The position numbers and the translations under genes were made by a program. A stretch of 64,000 nucleotides of DNA from Flavobacterium hiemivividum (GTDB lineage Bacteria; Bacteroidota; Bacteroidia; Flavobacteriales; Flavobacteriaceae): the NCBI RefSeq assembly GCF_004349145.1, contig NZ_SMFO01000001.1, forward strand, positions 310,001-374,000, written 5' to 3'. Positions 35,642 to 44,375 of this stretch are shown one piece after another. Every line of letters begins with the position of its first letter. Within the stretch, counting starts at the first letter, position 1. The notes under the pieces are model-generated. The model ran no database searches. It saw only the letters and a program-made list of their open reading frames with translations, and was not told where the DNA came from.

Positions 35642-35862
35642 TAAACAGTAGTCAGTTTTCAATCGCAGTCTAGCAATGAGAAAAACAATCGCAGTTTTCA
35701 ATTTTAAGTCACCGTACAATAGAGAAATGAAAACTGAGTACTTTCTTAACCTGCGTTAAGTAGTCCAGCTCCGCGAAGTGTCCTGATTTCTCGGCTCAAT
35801 ACCCTGCAGATGTAAATGAGAAGTTTAGTACAATAAAAGAAATTATCCCTCGCAAAACGTTT

Positions 35863-36747
35863 TTACCAATTCGCAAAAGAAACCCCAATTCCTATGGTGG
35901 TCTGGCTTACGTTATAATCAATTAAGGTTTCGCCAGAGCCGTGAAAAACTTGGGCGTGTCCTCTTAAATGTCCATGAATAGGAAACACATAATTAAGCTG
36001 AATATTTCCTTTTTCGAAAGTATGGAAGGAATGATTTATTATGGTATAAAATTCGTGCTTACCAAAATTTGCACCCACTTCTAATTCCGCATCTCCAACG
36101 TAGGTTGTAATACCAGGGTTTTCATCTTCGCTGTCTGGCATGCGATACCAAGGTCTAAAATTGACATTCCAATTTTTGTATTCATAACCAATATTCAGGA
36201 TAATTCTATTCCAGCTTCTAGAAAGCGGAATGTCTTTTCCGTTTGATTGATGGTTTAGAATAACACCAAAGGTTCTGATTTTCCCCTTAAAGACATCAAT
36301 ATCCATGGGGAAATTTAAAATTATCTCAGGCTCATAATTCAGCTCTCTAAAAGCTCTAGAAAGTTTTTTATTATAGACTTGCCAATGCGCTTTTTGAGAA
36401 TACCCTATCCACAAATCTCCTCTACCAAAGAGAATATTTTGAAGTAATTTAGTTTTAAAACTTATTTGAAACTTGGCTTCGATATTATTAAAAATATTTT
36501 TATCCCTACTAGAGAACTCGCCACTTTCATTAAAAGGTTCTGCATTACGTTTACTAGACCAACGCGCAGCAGCTAAATAAATAGGGCGATAAGAAACCAG
36601 TCTAAAAGTTCCTTTTTTATCGATACTATCTAATTCCCATTTTTGAGACAAGCTTTTTTTAATAATTACTTTCGTAAAATCGACTTGCGAAAAAGCAGAA
36701 GTAGAAACCAAAAGCATAAATAGTATCACTTTATATAATTGCAGCAT
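35863..36747 (-). CDS. pldA: Outer-membrane phospholipase A
   Basis: A 294-residue outer-membrane phospholipase of the OMPLA family that hydrolyses acyl ester bonds of phospholipids. A signal peptide (VILFMLLVSTSAFS) is followed by a 12-stranded barrel pattern. The catalytic residues are in NHQSNG (H166, S168) and RSWN (N180), at the exact spacing of H142, S144 and N156 in E. coli OMPLA. The calcium-site region downstream was not resolved. It is likely monocistronic, with a -7 box at 36768. I see only short repeated CAGTTTTCAA-type words in the 221 bases after its stop. Confidence 0.9.
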   Translation of the reverse strand: MLQLYKVILFMLLVSTSAFSQVDFTKVIIKKSLSQKWELDSIDKKGTFRLVSYRPIYLAAARWSSKRNAEPFNESGEFSSRDKNIFNNIEAKFQISFKTKLLQNILFGRGDLWIGYSQKAHWQVYNKKLSRAFRELNYEPEIILNFPMDIDVFKGKIRTFGVILNHQSNGKDIPLSRSWNRIILNIGYEYKNWNVNFRPWYRMPDSEDENPGITTYVGDAELEVGANFGKHEFYTIINHSFHTFEKGNIQLNYVFPIHGHLRGHAQVFHGSGETLIDYNVSQTTIGIGVSFANW

Positions 36748-36767
36748 GCTAGATTATTTAGAAGAAG

Positions 36768-36775
36768 CAAAGCTA
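36768..36775 (-). promoter_or_regulatory. -7 promoter box of the phospholipase gene
   Basis: On the minus strand this reads TAGCTTTG, 20 bases before the start codon. No -33 TTG was found at standard spacing. Confidence 0.5.
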
Positions 36776-36974
36776 CGTCACAACTCAGCGGACTTTGTTG
36801 CATAAATCTTCTTTTAATTTATATAATTATCATGCTTTGAACCAGATCAGAACCAAGTGTTCGAACTCATTATAGACTCTAATTGGTTGCTCTTTCTCCC
36901 GAATAAAAACATAAATAAAATAGCTGATCGTTGTTTCTTAATCTAGATTAAGTGCAATTCACTGACTACCTGCG

Positions 36975-36982
36975 TAAATTTG
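36975..36982 (+). promoter_or_regulatory. -7 promoter box of the pirin gene
   Basis: TAAATTTG matches TANNTTTG and lies 30 bases before the start codon. The -33 region lacks a TTG. Confidence 0.5.
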
Positions 36983-37012
36983 TATTATACTAATCATTAA
37001 ATTTATTTCATT

Positions 37013-37729
37013 ATGGAAAATACAGTATTACATAAAGCAGACACACGAGGACACGCAGATCACGGCTGGCTAAATGCTTATCATAGTTTTAGTTTCGCGA
37101 GCTGGTATAATCCAGAAAGAGTACAGTTTGGAGCGCTACGAGTTTTAAATGACGACACTATTGCTGGAGGAATGGGTTTTGGAACGCATCCGCATGATAA
37201 TATGGAAATCATTACGATTCCCCTTGAAGGAGATCTAGCGCACAAAGACAGCATGGGAAATACAGAAGTCATTAAAAATGGTGATGTACAAGTTATGAGT
37301 GCTGGAACTGGAGTAAAGCACAGCGAATTCAATCCAAATGACGATCAAAGAACGAAGTTATTGCAGATATGGGTTTTCCCAAACAAACAAGATGTCGAAC
37401 CGAGATACCAACAAATTTCTTTGAATCCAGAAGAAAGAAAAAACAAACTACAACAAATTCTATCACCAAATGCAGACGATGAAGGCGTTTGGATCCATCA
37501 GGATGCTTGGTTTCATTTGGGTAAATTTGACACAGGAGTGTCAGCAACTTACAATTTAAAAAAAGAAGGTAATGGAGTTTATGCTTTTGTCCTTTCTGGA
37601 AATGTGACAATTAATGGGCAAGAATTAGAAACCAGAGACGGCCTCGGAATTTGGGAAGTTAATTCACTAACTATTGAAGCGACTTCAGATGCTGAGTTCT
37701 TATTGATGGAAATACCGATGCATTATTAA
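37013..37729 (+). CDS. Pirin-family protein
   Basis: A 238-residue bicupin of the pirin family, some of which are quercetin 2,3-dioxygenases. The metal-binding cupin residues are FGTHPHDNMEIIT (about residues 56-68), the glutamate in EIIT and a third histidine in GTGVKHSEFNPN (about 99-110). The second cupin (about 160-235) lacks the metal ligands, as usual. The N-terminal HADHGWLNAYHSFSFASWY is the family signature. Substrate unknown. Confidence 0.9.
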   Translation: MENTVLHKADTRGHADHGWLNAYHSFSFASWYNPERVQFGALRVLNDDTIAGGMGFGTHPHDNMEIITIPLEGDLAHKDSMGNTEVIKNGDVQVMSAGTGVKHSEFNPNDDQRTKLLQIWVFPNKQDVEPRYQQISLNPEERKNKLQQILSPNADDEGVWIHQDAWFHLGKFDTGVSATYNLKKEGNGVYAFVLSGNVTINGQELETRDGLGIWEVNSLTIEATSDAEFLLMEIPMHY

Positions 37730-37743
37730 TCAAAATCTTGGAC

Positions 37744-38028
37744 ATGAACGAAATCCTAGAATTAGAATACAATGACAAAAAAGGGCATTTCTGTATAATG
37801 GTTGACGATAAAATCGAAGCTAAAATGACCTTTGTCTTTGCTGGTGAACACAAAATTATAATCGACCATACAGAAGTAAGCCCCGAGAATAACGGCAAAG
37901 GTTTCGGAAAGAAAATGCTAGTAAAAGCAGTTGAATTTGCCCGAGAAAAAGGAATCTCAATTCTTCCTTTATGCCCTTTTGCTAAAAGTGTGTTTGACAA
38001 AACACCAGAATTTAGAGACGTTTTATAA
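37744..38028 (+). CDS. YjdJ-like GNAT acetyltransferase
   Basis: A 94-residue short acetyltransferase of the COG2388 type, like E. coli YjdJ. The acetyl-CoA loop is PENNGKGFGKKMLVKAVEFA (about residues 49-68), and the C-terminal strand is ISILPLCPFAKSVFDKTPEF. The TTG at 37738 would add two residues; I use the ATG at 37744. In many bacteria a YjdJ gene is paired with a (4Fe-4S)-binding YjdI protein. Here the YjdI-like partner is present only as a short C-terminal fragment downstream (38096-38188). Confidence 0.85.
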   Translation: MNEILELEYNDKKGHFCIMVDDKIEAKMTFVFAGEHKIIIDHTEVSPENNGKGFGKKMLVKAVEFAREKGISILPLCPFAKSVFDKTPEFRDVL

Positions 38029-38095
38029 TTATAGATTCACTCAGGCAGCTGAGTTATTAAAAACCCTAATGTTTTTTTGATCAAAAAAAACAAGG

Positions 38096-38188
38096 ATAAA
38101 AACTAAAAGTTCATCTACTGAAAGAATTATTGATGCGGTACAAAAATGCCCATCGGCAGCTTTAATTTATTACAAAAACAACAAATAA
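38096..38188 (+). pseudogene. C-terminal fragment of a YjdI-like (4Fe-4S) protein
   Basis: The frame ending at TAA 38186-38188 reads SSSTERIIDAVQKCPSAALI and then YYKNNK, resembling the C-terminus of the divergent mono-cluster 4Fe-4S family (Fer4_19), where CPSGAL holds the last cluster cysteine. No start codon or N-terminal cysteines remain between the acetyltransferase stop and this segment. It is probably the remnant of a gene once paired with the YjdJ-like gene upstream. Confidence 0.65.
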
Positions 38189-38196
38189 AAAAACTT

Positions 38197-38727
38197 ATGG
38201 CAACAACAAAATGGGCAATTGACCCAACACATTCAGAAATTGGTTTTAAAGTAAAACACATGATGTTTACTAACGTTTCAGGTAAATTTGGAACTTATGA
38301 CGCTACGATTACTACCGAAGATGAAAACTTCGAAAATGCAAAAATTGATTTTTCGGCAGACATTAACTCTGTTAACACTCATAATGCAGACAGAGACACC
38401 CACTTAAAAAGTGCCGACTTTTTTGACGCTGACAATCATCCTAAACTTAGTTTTAAAGCATCTTCTTTTTCTAAGATAGACGATCATAATTACACTTTGG
38501 CAGGAGATTTAAGTCTAAGAGGTGTGACAAAACCTGTACAATTTCCGGTTGAATTTAGCGGATTGATGAAAGATCCTTGGGGAAACACTAAAGCCGGCTT
38601 GAACATTTCAGGGAAAATTAACCGCAAAGACTGGGGACTAAACTGGAATGCTGCCTTGGAGACAGGTGGTCTTTTAGTAAGCGACGAGGTACGCTTGCAA
38701 ATTGAATTGCAATTGGCAAAAGTATAA
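38197..38727 (+). CDS. YceI-family lipocalin-like protein
   Basis: A 176-residue YceI-domain protein with an extended antiparallel beta-barrel that binds isoprenoid-like lipids in known structures. Landmarks are WAIDPTHSEIGFKVKHMMFT, DINSVNTHNADRDTHLKSAD, LAGDLSLRGVTKPVQFPVEF and NRKDWGLNWNAALETGGLLV. No signal peptide is visible from this start. An upstream in-frame ATG at 38146 lies within the sequence of the YjdI-like fragment and would add unrelated residues, so I use 38197. It ends in a strong terminator. Confidence 0.92.
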   Translation: MATTKWAIDPTHSEIGFKVKHMMFTNVSGKFGTYDATITTEDENFENAKIDFSADINSVNTHNADRDTHLKSADFFDADNHPKLSFKASSFSKIDDHNYTLAGDLSLRGVTKPVQFPVEFSGLMKDPWGNTKAGLNISGKINRKDWGLNWNAALETGGLLVSDEVRLQIELQLAKV

Positions 38728-38757
38728 TTCAAAAACAAATTAGGTTACAAACACCAC

Positions 38758-38799
38758 AACAACCCTATATTTCAGATTGAAGTATAGGGTTGTTTTTTT
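38758..38799 (+). terminator. Terminator of the YceI gene
   Basis: AACAACCCTATA (38758-38769) pairs with TATAGGGTTGTT (38783-38794) and is followed by a T run. Confidence 0.8.
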
Positions 38800-38830
38800 A
38801 TACAGTTATAAAAACAAAAAGTTCTGATTT

Positions 38831-38898
38831 AGCCCTGATGGAAGTAAAAATCCTTTGCAGCCGGGGTTCGGCTGTAAAGATTGAAACATACAGCAGGA
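38831..38898 (+). ncRNA. Putative structured RNA element, copy B
   Basis: AGCCCTGATGGAAG opens the element and AAAGATTGAAACATACAGC with AGGA closes it. The hairpin CTTTGCAGCC (38853-38862) with GGCTGTAAAG (38870-38879) has one mismatch. CCTG (38834-38837) can pair with CAGG (38894-38897), a compensatory counterpart to CCAG/CTGG in copy C. It is the shortest copy. It lies between the YceI terminator and the fabD promoter, so it would need its own promoter or read-through. Confidence 0.5.
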
Positions 38899-38923
38899 GA
38901 ATTATTCATTAAAAGCACAAAAG

Positions 38924-38953
38924 TTGGTGCTCCTAAAAAAAATACTATTTTTG
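38924..38953 (+). promoter_or_regulatory. Promoter of fabD
   Basis: TTG at 38924-38926 and TATTTTTG at 38946-38953 are 19 bases apart, a full consensus match. The leader is about 45 bases. Confidence 0.65.
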
Positions 38954-39005
38954 CAGTCGGTTTTGTTTTTAAAAAAACAAAACCTTAAACTTTAAACAAC
39001 TTTTT

Positions 39006-39878
39006 ATGAAAGCATACGTATTTCCAGGTCAAGGTGCACAGTTCACAGGAATGGGCAAAGACTTATATGAAAACTCCCCATTAGCAAAGGAATTATTCGA
39101 GAAAGCAAACGAAATATTGGGTTTCCGCATCACAGACATCATGTTCGAAGGTACTTCCGAAGAGTTGAAAGAAACCAAAGTAACACAGCCAGCGGTATTC
39201 TTACACTCGGTGATTTTGGCAAAAACTTTGGAAGATTTCAAACCAGAAATGGTAGCGGGGCATTCTTTAGGAGAATTTTCGGCATTAGTTGCCAACGGAG
39301 CTTTATCATTTGAAGACGGTTTAAAATTAGTTTCTCAACGTGCTTTAGCAATGCAAAAAGCATGCGAAATAACACCTTCTACTATGGCGGCTGTTTTAGG
39401 ATTAGCGGATAATATTGTTGAAGAAGTTTGTGCTTCAATCGATGGTGTTGTAGTAGCAGCAAATTACAACTGCCCGGGACAATTAGTAATTTCGGGAGAA
39501 ACAACAGCTGTTGAGGCTGCTTGTGTTGCCATGAAAGAAGCTGGAGCAAAACGCGCTTTGTTATTGCCTGTAGGTGGTGCTTTCCACTCACCAATGATGG
39601 AGCCAGCAAGAGAAGAACTAGCAGCAGCAATTGAAACAACTACGTTCTCTACTCCAAGTTGCCCCGTGTATCAAAATGTAACTGCAAATGCAGTATCCTC
39701 TCCAGAAGAGATCAAGAAAAATTTAATTATACAATTGACCGCTCCAGTAAAATGGACACAGTCTGTACAGCAAATGATTGCGGATGGCGCTACTTTATTT
39801 ACTGAAGTAGGTCCTGGAAAAGTATTGGCTGGATTAATTGGAAAAATAGATAAAGAAGCAGCTACAGCGAATGCTTAA
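39006..39878 (+). CDS. fabD: Malonyl-CoA:ACP transacylase
   Basis: FabD loads malonate from malonyl-CoA onto acyl carrier protein for fatty acid synthesis. The 290 residues are typical. The N-terminal FPGQGAQFTGMGKDL, the nucleophile S87 in GHSLGE and the catalytic histidine in GGAFHSPMM (about residue 198) are present. Its own strong promoter and downstream terminator indicate a single-gene transcript. Confidence 0.96.
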   Translation: MKAYVFPGQGAQFTGMGKDLYENSPLAKELFEKANEILGFRITDIMFEGTSEELKETKVTQPAVFLHSVILAKTLEDFKPEMVAGHSLGEFSALVANGALSFEDGLKLVSQRALAMQKACEITPSTMAAVLGLADNIVEEVCASIDGVVVAANYNCPGQLVISGETTAVEAACVAMKEAGAKRALLLPVGGAFHSPMMEPAREELAAAIETTTFSTPSCPVYQNVTANAVSSPEEIKKNLIIQLTAPVKWTQSVQQMIADGATLFTEVGPGKVLAGLIGKIDKEAATANA

Positions 39879-39901
39879 TTAGTAGTTAGTTTCGAAAATA
39901 A

Positions 39902-39940
39902 AAATAATCCCCACAATAAAATTTTGTAGGGGATTATTTA
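39902..39940 (+). terminator. Terminator of fabD
   Basis: AAATAATCCCC (39902-39912) pairs with GGGGATTATTT (39928-39938); the inner ACAA/TTGT also pairs. T-rich sequence follows. Confidence 0.7.
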
Positions 39941-39996
39941 TTTATCTTTAGATGGAATTAATTCACTTCCGTTTTTAATTTAGAAAACCCATAATT

Positions 39997-40251
39997 ATGA
40001 AAAAAATACTTTTAGGCTTAACTTTAGTTGCAACTCTAACGATGGTTTCTTGTAAGCAAGAAACAAAAGTAGAAGTAGGAGAAGCTGCTGACGCAGTAGG
40101 TGCAGAAATGGATCAAGCGATAGACACAGCAGCTGCAAGACTTGACACTGCTATTGATTCTACTAAATCGAAAACAGGGGCAGCTCTAGAAAAAGGAGCA
40201 GCAAAAATGAATGCAGCCAGCGAAAAAATGAAAGAAGACGCTAAAAAATAA
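39997..40251 (+). CDS. Small alanine-rich lipoprotein
   Basis: An 84-residue protein with a lipoprotein signal ending TMVSCKQ, so the mature form starts at C20 with a lipid anchor. The rest is a continuous amphipathic helix pattern rich in Ala, Lys, Glu and Asp (AVGAEMDQAIDTAAARLDTA), with possible 11-residue spacing like a coiled-coil or YtxH-type stress protein. No named domain is recognised. It stands alone between two terminators; a role in the envelope is inferred from the anchor only. Confidence 0.7.
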   Translation: MKKILLGLTLVATLTMVSCKQETKVEVGEAADAVGAEMDQAIDTAAARLDTAIDSTKSKTGAALEKGAAKMNAASEKMKEDAKK

Positions 40252-40254
40252 AAA

Positions 40255-40284
40255 AAAGAGGCTGCCAATTGGCAGCCCTTTTAA
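40255..40284. terminator. Terminator between the small lipoprotein and galE
   Basis: GGCTGCC (40259-40265) pairs with GGCAGCC (40270-40276), with AAAG/CTTT extending it. It lies just after the lipoprotein stop on one strand and the galE stop on the other, so it can serve both. Confidence 0.65.
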
Positions 40285-40290
40285 TAATAC

Positions 40291-41304
40291 TTAACTTCTT
40301 ATTTTCTGTTCCCATTTCCAGGCACTTGCCATCGCTTCTTCAAGTGTAGATTGTGCTTTCCATCCTAGAACATTATTCGCTTTATCCGTATTGGCATAAG
40401 CCGAAGTAATATCTCCTTCTCTACGGGCTACAATTTTATAAGGCAAATTTTTACCACTTACTTTCTCAAAAGCTTTTATAACTTCTAACACCGAGCTTCC
40501 TGTTCCTGTTCCTAAATTGAACGTTTCTACTTTAGCGACATTCTTTTTATTCAATAAACGTTGTAATGCGATTACATGGGCTTTCGCCAAATCAACTACG
40601 TGTATATAATCTCTCACTGCTGTTCCATCAGGCGTAGGATAATCGTCCCCATAAACAGAAAGTTCGTTTCTTAATCCGAAACCAGTTTGTGTAATAAACG
40701 GCACCAAATTTTGAGGCACTCCAATAGGTAATTCCCCAATTTCGGCTGTAGGATGTGCTCCTATTGGGTTAAAATAACGCAATAAAATAGCATTAATACC
40801 TGATACTTTTGCGACATCAGTTATGATTTCCTCTCCTACTGCTTTTGTATTTCCATAAGGCGAAACAGCTTGTTGCAGTGCAGCGTCCTCCGTAATTGGC
40901 ATTTTTTCTGCTTGACCATAAACGGTACAAGAAGAGCTAAAAATAAAATTAGCTTCCGGTTTTTTCTGTAATTCTTGCAATACGTAAACTAATGCGCTGA
41001 TATTATTTTCATAGTACAACAAAGGATCTTCAACGCTTTCACCCACCGCTTTAGAAGCTGCAAAATGTATTACGCCTGAAATATCGTTGTTTCTTTTGAA
41101 AAAATCTTGCACTTTATGTTTATCTCTTAAATCTAATTTTTCGAAAGCCGGGATTTTTCCTGTAATCGCATCGATACCGTCTAATACATTTAATGATGTA
41201 TTAGAAAGATTATCTACAATTATCACTTCAAAGCCTTCGTTTTGCAATTCAACAACTGTGTGAGATCCTATGAATCCCAAACCTCCCGTTACTAATATTT
41301 TCAT
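40291..41304 (-). CDS. galE: UDP-glucose 4-epimerase
   Basis: GalE interconverts UDP-glucose and UDP-galactose using bound NAD, for galactose use or glycan synthesis. The 337 residues are of the extended SDR type. The NAD motif TGGLGFIGSH sits at residues 6-15, and the catalytic residues appear in FSSSCTVYG (serine) and SPYGNTKAVGEE (YxxxK). The segment VYGDDYPTPDGTAVRDYIHV is conserved in GalE. It is preceded by an aminotransferase gene on the same strand 17 bases away, which suggests an envelope-sugar operon. Confidence 0.94.
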   Translation of the reverse strand: MKILVTGGLGFIGSHTVVELQNEGFEVIIVDNLSNTSLNVLDGIDAITGKIPAFEKLDLRDKHKVQDFFKRNNDISGVIHFAASKAVGESVEDPLLYYENNISALVYVLQELQKKPEANFIFSSSCTVYGQAEKMPITEDAALQQAVSPYGNTKAVGEEIITDVAKVSGINAILLRYFNPIGAHPTAEIGELPIGVPQNLVPFITQTGFGLRNELSVYGDDYPTPDGTAVRDYIHVVDLAKAHVIALQRLLNKKNVAKVETFNLGTGTGSSVLEVIKAFEKVSGKNLPYKIVARREGDITSAYANTDKANNVLGWKAQSTLEEAMASAWKWEQKIRS

Positions 41305-41321
41305 TTTTTATAAATTTGAAA

Positions 41322-42461
41322 TTATATTGATTTATTAAGAAATTCTAAAACGCTATCCGTTATGAACTTTATTTGCTCATCATCTAATTCGGTATGCATC
41401 GGAAGAGAAATCACTTCTTTCACTAATTGATTCGTCACCGGAAAATCTTCTTCTTTATATCTTGTATCTAAATATGCTTTTTGCGAATGCAATGGAATTG
41501 GATAGTAAATCGCACATGGAATCTCTTTGCTTAATAAATGTTTCATTAAACCATCTCTGTCAGCATCGATAATACGCAAGGTATATTGATGAAAAACGTG
41601 ACAATCACAGTTATCGCAAATAGTTGGCGCTATGATGTTTTTATGCCCTTCAAATACCGCCGAATATTTACGTGCTGCATCTTGTCTAGCTTCGCTGTAC
41701 TCGCTTAATAAAGGCAACTTAGCATTTAAAACTGCTGCTTGAACACTATCTAAACGAGAGTTTACTCCCACCACATCATGATGGTAACGCTCATACATTC
41801 CGTGATTTACAATTCCGCGAAGTTTATGAGCTAAATCGTCATCATTTGTAAAAATCGCCCCTCCATCTCCATAACATCCTAAATTTTTAGAAGGGAAGAA
41901 TGAGGTAGAACCTACGTGTCCAATTGTTCCCGCTTTCTTTTTTGACCCATCAGAAAACTTACAATTAGCACCAATCGCTTGTGCATTGTCTTCGATTACA
42001 TATAAATTATGCTCTTTGGCCAAAGCCATAATCGCCTCCATATTTGCAGCACGGCCAAACAAATGTACTGGTACAATGGCTTTTGTTTTTGGAGTGATGG
42101 CGCGTTTAATTCCTTCGATAGAAATATTCATATTGTGCAAATCTACATCCACTAAAACAGGAGTCAGTTGCAATAAAGCGATCACTTCGACAGTTGCCGC
42201 AAAAGTAAAATCGGCAGTAATTACTTCATCACCCGGTTTTAAATCTAAGCCCATCATAGCAATCTGTAGCGCGTCAGTCCCGTTTGCACAAGGAATTACA
42301 TGCTTAACATCTAAGTATTCTTCTAAAGATTTTTGAAATTGATGAACCTGTGGTCCATTGATATAGGTATTAGAATCTAAAACTTCTTGAATCGAAATAT
42401 TAACCGTTTCTTTTATTTTTTCGTATTGACTTTTTAGGTCAACCATTTGGATTTTTTTCAT
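41322..42461 (-). CDS. DegT/DnrJ/EryC1/StrS-family sugar aminotransferase
   Basis: A 379-residue PLP-dependent aminotransferase that places an amino group on a keto-nucleotide sugar, typically for O-antigen, capsule or glycoprotein sugars. The internal aldimine lysine is in TSFFPSKNLGCYGDGGAIF (about residue 190), the PLP-binding aspartate in VIEDNAQAIGA, and the substrate segment in VHLFGRAANME. Length is normal. It is the first gene of the pair with galE. The exact sugar (for example a UDP-4-keto-hexose) cannot be stated. Confidence 0.92.
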   Translation of the reverse strand: MKKIQMVDLKSQYEKIKETVNISIQEVLDSNTYINGPQVHQFQKSLEEYLDVKHVIPCANGTDALQIAMMGLDLKPGDEVITADFTFAATVEVIALLQLTPVLVDVDLHNMNISIEGIKRAITPKTKAIVPVHLFGRAANMEAIMALAKEHNLYVIEDNAQAIGANCKFSDGSKKKAGTIGHVGSTSFFPSKNLGCYGDGGAIFTNDDDLAHKLRGIVNHGMYERYHHDVVGVNSRLDSVQAAVLNAKLPLLSEYSEARQDAARKYSAVFEGHKNIIAPTICDNCDCHVFHQYTLRIIDADRDGLMKHLLSKEIPCAIYYPIPLHSQKAYLDTRYKEEDFPVTNQLVKEVISLPMHTELDDEQIKFITDSVLEFLNKSI

Positions 42462-42677
42462 TTATATTTTATTTAAACCAATACCATTATGTTTTAAAAA
42501 GACAAAAAGCTGCAAGAAAAGCAGTCTGCAAGCACGAGGTTCGTTTGCAACCCTTTTTTAGATCAAAGGTTTTTTTATACTTTGTTAAAACTCTTAACTG
42601 CAAAAATAAGAATTTAAGGGCTAAGATTTAAATGATAAACAAAAGAAACTGTATTTTAGCCAAATAAATTTTCCGGT

Positions 42678-43919
42678 ATGCTTTTTCTTTATAACATAGT
42701 AATCCAAATTACTGGTTTAACACTAAACTTCATTGCTCTTTTCAATTCAAAAATCAAGCTTTTTGTCTCTGGTCGAAAAAATGTTTTCGACATTCTAGAA
42801 CAAAAAATAAAGCCTTCCGACAAAACAATTTGGTTTCATGCTGCCTCCTTAGGGGAATACGAGCAAGGTTTACCCGTAATAGAAAGAATCAAAGAGGAAT
42901 ATCCGTCGCACAAAATAGTAGTTACTTTCTTCTCTCCATCGGGCTATGAGGTTCGTAAAAACAACGCCGTTGCTGAAGCGACTGTGTATTTACCTCTGGA
43001 CACTAAAAAAAATGCACAGCAATTTCTTGAGCTCGTTCATCCTGACATGGTGTTTTTCATTAAGTATGAATACTGGTTGAATTATCTAAACGAACTGCAC
43101 AAACGAAAAACACCTACTTACTTAATTTCGGGGATTTTTAGAGAAAAGCAAATGTTCTTTAAATGGTACGGCGGTTTTTATAGAAAAGCATTAGACAGTT
43201 TCAGCTATTTCTTTGTACAAAATGAAGGCTCCAAAAAATTATTGCAGCAGTTAGGGAAAACTAATGTTGCCGTATCTGGTGATACTCGCTTTGACCGCGT
43301 TGCCGCCATTTTAGAGAAAGACAACACCTTAGATTATATTTCAAAATTTAAAAACAACACTCTAACTGTCGTTGTAGGAAGCTCTTGGCCAAAAGACGAA
43401 GCTTTATTGCTAGATTTTATAAACTCCAATACATTAAATATCAAATTCATTATTGCCCCTCACAATATCAAGAGCGACCAAATTGAACAGCTAAAAGACA
43501 GTATCACAAAAAAAACAGTCTTATTCTCAGAGAAACAAGATAAGAATCTAGGCGATTATGATGTGTTTATCATTGACACGGTTGGAATTCTAACTAAAAT
43601 TTATAGTTACGCAGACATTGCTTTTGTAGGCGGTGGTTTTGGAAATCCTGGCGTTCATAATTTATTGGAGCCCGCTACTTTTGGAGTCCCAATAATAATA
43701 GGACCTAATTATTCTCACTTTGCCGAAGCAATCGCCTTGGTTAATATGGGCGGATGCATCTCCGTATCCAATACAACTGAACTTAACGCCGCGTTTAAAG
43801 ATTTAATTACAGACGCTAGTTTTCGAATTGAAAAAGGTCATATCTGCAGCACTTTCGTATCAATGAACAAAGGAGCAACGACAATGATTTTAAAAAATAT
43901 TCTGAATGATACAATTTAA
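42678..43919 (+). CDS. waaA: 3-deoxy-D-manno-octulosonic acid transferase
   Basis: WaaA (KdtA) adds Kdo to lipid A at the inner membrane, starting the lipopolysaccharide core. The 413 residues show a membrane-anchoring N-terminus, then the two Rossmann-like GT-B halves. Landmarks are IWFHAASLGEYEQGLPVIE (about residues 51-69) with the catalytic glutamate in GEYEQG, SGDTRFDRV, VVGSSWPKDE and AFVGGGFGNPGVHNLLEPA. It overlaps the next acetyltransferase gene by 14 bases. It fits an envelope-biosynthesis neighbourhood with galE and the DegT aminotransferase. Confidence 0.94.
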   Translation: MLFLYNIVIQITGLTLNFIALFNSKIKLFVSGRKNVFDILEQKIKPSDKTIWFHAASLGEYEQGLPVIERIKEEYPSHKIVVTFFSPSGYEVRKNNAVAEATVYLPLDTKKNAQQFLELVHPDMVFFIKYEYWLNYLNELHKRKTPTYLISGIFREKQMFFKWYGGFYRKALDSFSYFFVQNEGSKKLLQQLGKTNVAVSGDTRFDRVAAILEKDNTLDYISKFKNNTLTVVVGSSWPKDEALLLDFINSNTLNIKFIIAPHNIKSDQIEQLKDSITKKTVLFSEKQDKNLGDYDVFIIDTVGILTKIYSYADIAFVGGGFGNPGVHNLLEPATFGVPIIIGPNYSHFAEAIALVNMGGCISVSNTTELNAAFKDLITDASFRIEKGHICSTFVSMNKGATTMILKNILNDTI

Positions 43920-44352
43920 ACCTTTAGCGCATTCTGACATTGACACTATCGTGGATTTGATGCAGCAGTTCTATGCAATCGACAATTATCCCATTGATAT
44001 TAAAATATCTAAATCCTTGTTTATAGAGTTCCTCGCTAATGAGAAATTAGGAAATGCATGGCTTATTCTATCTGAAAACGAAATTATTGGCTATGTCATT
44101 TTAACCTATATCTTCAGCTTTGAATACCAAGGAAAAATTGCTTTCCTGGACGAACTATATCTGACCGAAAAAGCAAGAGGAAAAGGTGTTGGCAGTAAAT
44201 CGATTGCCTTTGTATTAGAGGAAAGCAAAAAAAAGGAATTGAAATTAATCTATCTCGAAATAGAAAATCACAATCAAAACGCACAAAAATTGTATCTTGC
44301 CAGCGGTTTTGAATTGCATAATCGAAAATTAATGGCATACAAAACTAGATAA
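43906..44352 (+). CDS. GNAT-family N-acetyltransferase
   Basis: A 148-residue acetyltransferase. The acetyl-CoA binding motif is EKARGKGVGSKSIAFVLEE (about residues 89-107), with the preceding strand KIAFLDELYL and the C-terminal NHNQNAQKLYLASGFELH, typical of the Acetyltransf_1 fold. The start lies 14 bases inside waaA, so expression is coupled. Substrate unknown; the context does not decide it. Confidence 0.85.
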   Translation: MIQFKPLAHSDIDTIVDLMQQFYAIDNYPIDIKISKSLFIEFLANEKLGNAWLILSENEIIGYVILTYIFSFEYQGKIAFLDELYLTEKARGKGVGSKSIAFVLEESKKKELKLIYLEIENHNQNAQKLYLASGFELHNRKLMAYKTR

Positions 44353-44375
44353 AATTGATAACTAAACTTATAATC

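Noticed and set aside
35642..35862. Repeated CAGTTTTCAA / CAATCGCAG words after the Crp gene
   Set aside because: Only two or three short imperfect matches occur, with no regular spacing or stable fold; too weak to call a repeat.
38146..38196. Longer YceI start at the ATG at 38146
   Set aside because: The region belongs in another frame to a decayed 4Fe-4S protein fragment, and the YceI domain begins right after the ATG at 38197.
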